From: Saccharibacillus sp. O23
Lineage (GTDB): Bacteria > Bacillota > Bacilli > Paenibacillales > Paenibacillaceae
Direction of reading: 5' to 3'
Assembly (NCBI RefSeq): GCF_002205895.1
Contig: NZ_NJDE01000005.1
Span: 1-64,000 of the forward strand
DNA length: 64,000 nucleotides
Part shown: piece by piece, positions 61,752-64,000 of the stretch
Position numbering within the stretch: position 1 is the stretch's first letter
Layout of the letters: every line of letters begins with the position of its first letter
The notes under the pieces: generated by a model
What the model was told of the DNA's origin: nothing
Database searches by the model: none
The model's input: the letters and a program-made list of their open reading frames with translations, nothing else
Position numbers and translations under genes: made by a program

Positions 61752-62867
61752 TTGGTTATCCGCATCATCATTTCGCTGCTCGTGTATCATGCTTTTCTCT
61801 ACTATATAGGCTGGAATCTGTGGAAAGGGATCAAAGCGTTCCGGCCGAATCTTGGGAAACGTTGGTTGTTCGCGTTGTCGGCGGTGCTGCTGCTCGCGGC
61901 GTGGTCGATGGCTTTCCGCTTCATCTTCAGCGAATACGCATGGGCGCATTGGGTCGGCGGCGTCTGGCTGTCGTTCGCTTACCTGATGGTGCTTATTCTG
62001 CCCGCGACGAATCTCGCCGTGCTACTGCTGCGTCTGATCAAGCGGATCGACCGCCGCCGATTGACGCAGAGCATGACGATCATCGCAGCCGTGCTTACGC
62101 TGGCGGTAGGCGGAGTCGGCATCCATAATGCTTACAGCCCCGTGGTCCGCGAGTATTCGATCACGATCGACAAGCCGGCGCTGGACGGACGCCAAAAAAT
62201 GAAGATCGTCATGGCGACGGACCTGCATTTCGGCGCGCTGTCCGGTCCTTCCCACGCCAAGCGGCTCGTTCGCATGATCAACGCGCAGCAGCCGGATCTG
62301 GTGCTGTTCCCCGGCGATCTGGTGGACGACGATATCGTGCAGTACGTCAAACAGGGCATTCCGGAGATTCTGCGCGGGATCCAGACTCCGGTCTATGCTT
62401 CGCTCGGCAATCACGACCGGCTGGAAGCGGGCGATACGACGCTGATCCGGACGCTGGAAGACAGCGGGATGAACGTGCTGTACGACGATGTCGTCAGCGA
62501 AGGTCTGCCGGTGACGTTGATCGGGCGCAAAGACCGCACCGATCCCGCTCGTATGTCGGTAGCTCAACTGGTCGCGGAAGCGAACCCGGCGTCGCCGCTC
62601 ATTTTGCTGGATCACCAGCCGTACGATCTCGATCTGGCGGCGCAAGCGGGCATCGATCTGGAAGTATCCGGGCATACGCACCGCGGCCAGATCTTCCCGG
62701 CGAACTTTATCACGAACCGGATCTACGAGAACGACTGGGGTTATCTGCGAGAAGGCAAGATGGATTCGATCGTGACGTCCGGCTACGGCTTCTGGGGCCT
62801 TCCACTGCGTACGAATTCGCGGTCGGAGTTGGTCGTGATCGACGTGCGTTTCGCGGGCGGCCAATAA
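61752..62867 (+). CDS. membrane-anchored metallophosphoesterase
   Basis: 371 residues: three to four membrane segments in the first 130 residues, then a calcineurin-like phosphoesterase domain with ATDLHFG, FPGDLVDDD, LGNHDR and SGHTHRGQ. Resembles the YkuE/YpbG-type group acting on phospholipids or nucleotides at the membrane. It starts with TTG after GAGGAG at 8 bases; no in-frame ATG is closer. Confidence 0.88.
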   Translation: MVIRIIISLLVYHAFLYYIGWNLWKGIKAFRPNLGKRWLFALSAVLLLAAWSMAFRFIFSEYAWAHWVGGVWLSFAYLMVLILPATNLAVLLLRLIKRIDRRRLTQSMTIIAAVLTLAVGGVGIHNAYSPVVREYSITIDKPALDGRQKMKIVMATDLHFGALSGPSHAKRLVRMINAQQPDLVLFPGDLVDDDIVQYVKQGIPEILRGIQTPVYASLGNHDRLEAGDTTLIRTLEDSGMNVLYDDVVSEGLPVTLIGRKDRTDPARMSVAQLVAEANPASPLILLDHQPYDLDLAAQAGIDLEVSGHTHRGQIFPANFITNRIYENDWGYLREGKMDSIVTSGYGFWGLPLRTNSRSELVVIDVRFAGGQ

Positions 62868-62886
62868 ACGTTGATAAGCTTATTTA

Positions 62887-62925
62887 AAAGCAAGCTGGAT
62901 TCCCATCGGAATTCCGCTTGCTTTT
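62887..62925. terminator. bidirectional intrinsic terminator
   Basis: AAAAGCAAGCTGGATTCC and GGAATTCCGCTTGCTTTT with small mismatches; T-run on the + side. Confidence 0.85.
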
Positions 62926-63050
62926 CTTTTTGTGTAGATGACGGATCGTGGGCGACGTGCGGGGCGATTAGCTTGCTCACGGATTATTCATTTTTTGGCA
63001 GGAAGAAAAAGGATTGAGCATGCTAACATAAGTAGCAATGGAGGATACTT

Positions 63051-64000
63051 ATGAGAAATATCCTGTTGAGCCTCAAAAAACCGATAGCCTTTGAAATTGT
63101 CAGCGAGTTATTAGGCACGATATGTTTAGCCAGCATCCCATATTTGAATAAGATTCTGATTGACGGGATTACGCACTTCGGCGTCTGGGACATTTTGCGT
63201 CTGGCGGTCTGTGTGACATTGCTATGGGGAGGACATATCTTTTCTAGTTATATCTCGCAGATCTACAGTTGGCAGAGTGCTATTTGATTCGAGAATACGC
63301 TTAAGAAAAAGTATTTCTGGAAAATCAGCGAATTCAGCTATGGCGAGTTCAGTCAACATCGAGTAGGCGAGTATTTATCCAAATTAAGCAATGATATTAC
63401 CATGCTGGAGCAAAATTATTTAACGCCGTTGAAAGCTCTGATCAAGTCCACGATTTCTATTGTCGTGTACGCGGTCGTCATCATTCATGTCGTCAACTTT
63501 TCTTTTTTTGCCGTCTTGTTCGCCTTATCCGTTCTCACGGTATGTACCCCCAGAATAATGAGAAGCCGTTTATCGTCAGCTAATAAGGCCTATATGAAAA
63601 AAGCAGGGATATACACGGACAAAGTGAAAGATTTATTAACGGGTTTCACCTTGATGAACAGGAAGACACGAACAAGTTTCAATCGAGAAAATGCCAGAGT
63701 CGTGGACACCTTATCAGCAAGCCGAATGAAGTATGGCAAAGCGAAGGTCATGTCCATTGTGCTGTCAGGCAGCGCGATTACTCTCGTTGATATTGCGGTC
63801 TTCATCATGGTCGGGATTCTGCTGTTGAACGGACAGTTTTCGATCGGCATAGCGGTAGCCTGCTTCGCATATACGCAGAGCTTTGTTGAACCGGTTCGAG
63901 AGATTTTATACGATGTGAACGCGATTCATTCTGTCGGCAACATCAAGGCGGAAATCGAACAAGTGCTGGCTAAACAAACGCAAGCGCTGGAAGAAATGGA
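63051..64000 (+). pseudogene. ABC exporter membrane domain interrupted by a stop codon, cut by window end
   Basis: Starts with ATG after AATGGAGGA. Residues 1-78 form the first membrane helices of an ABC exporter (LLGTICLASIPYLNKILIDG), then a TGA at 63285-63287 follows SWQSAI. The same frame is open right after it to base 64000, with normal exporter sequence (GEFSQHRVGEYLSKLSNDI, then four further hydrophobic segments). One substitution could restore the frame. The ATPase domain, if present, lies outside the window. AT-richer than the chromosome core, perhaps acquired. A late restart is possible but would lose the first two helices. Confidence 0.75.

Overview
The window is about 64 kb of a GC-rich (high-50s % GC by eye) low-GC-phylum chromosome, most like Paenibacillaceae (Paenibacillus or Saccharibacillus). 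The grounds are strong AGGAGG-type ribosome sites, CsoR/CopZ/CopA, TPP and purine riboswitches read through intrinsic terminators, sigma-D style chemotaxis promoters, an ABC importer with no local ATPase, and RHS toxin/immunity remnants. No rRNA, tRNA, CRISPR array or intact insertion sequence was seen.

Layout. 1-2.9 kb: end of a P-loop ATPase (BrxD-like?) coupled to a BrxHI/Lhr-like helicase. 3-7.4 kb: GrpB protein, ECF sigma/anti-sigma pair, a guanine-type riboswitch in front of an uncharacterised FAD oxidoreductase, and a 54-residue membrane protein. 7.6-14.5 kb: a divergent oligopeptide-type ABC system with a fused OppD-OppF ATPase, two permeases with long extra N-termini, and a binding protein whose two halves are in swapped order. 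14.6-18.7 kb: PTS IICB, a TIM-barrel-like companion, LacI regulator, GNAT. 18.7-21.4 kb: a full chemoreceptor and a truncated paralogue, each with a sigma-D promoter. 21.7-24.8 kb: metallo-beta-lactamase fold enzyme, GT-C glycosyltransferase, thymidine kinase. 24.8-28.3 kb: csoR-copZ-copA with two operators. 28.9-36 kb: secreted protein, UspA, two nitroreductase-fold enzymes, HxlR regulator, Ser/Thr kinase-like protein, PNP. 36.4-42.9 kb: ABC exporter, TatD, and a TPP-riboswitch-controlled thiamine-precursor importer. 43.1-46 kb: PNPOx-like protein, EAL protein, UppP. 46-51.6 kb: a decayed RHS/HINT toxin followed by an AT-rich array of orphan immunity-like genes. 52.4-56.7 kb: CrtO-like acyltransferase, carboxynorspermidine synthase/decarboxylase, AraC regulator. 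56.9-61.2 kb: SsuD-like monooxygenase translationally coupled to a sugar-type ABC importer. 61.7-64 kb: phosphoesterase, and an ABC exporter interrupted by a stop codon and cut by the window end.

The most unusual observation is a family of four intergenic elements (near 28.4, 36.0, 39.2 and 61.3 kb). Each carries four short inverted-repeat units whose sequence differs between loci but whose spacing is conserved: 52/63/52, 50/61/50, 50/71/51 and 50/70/50 bp. Spacing is kept while sequence is not, and the centre gap changes by about one helical turn. I recognise no described element with this design. The second is the apparently circularly permuted family-5 binding protein of the 9.5-14.5 kb transporter.
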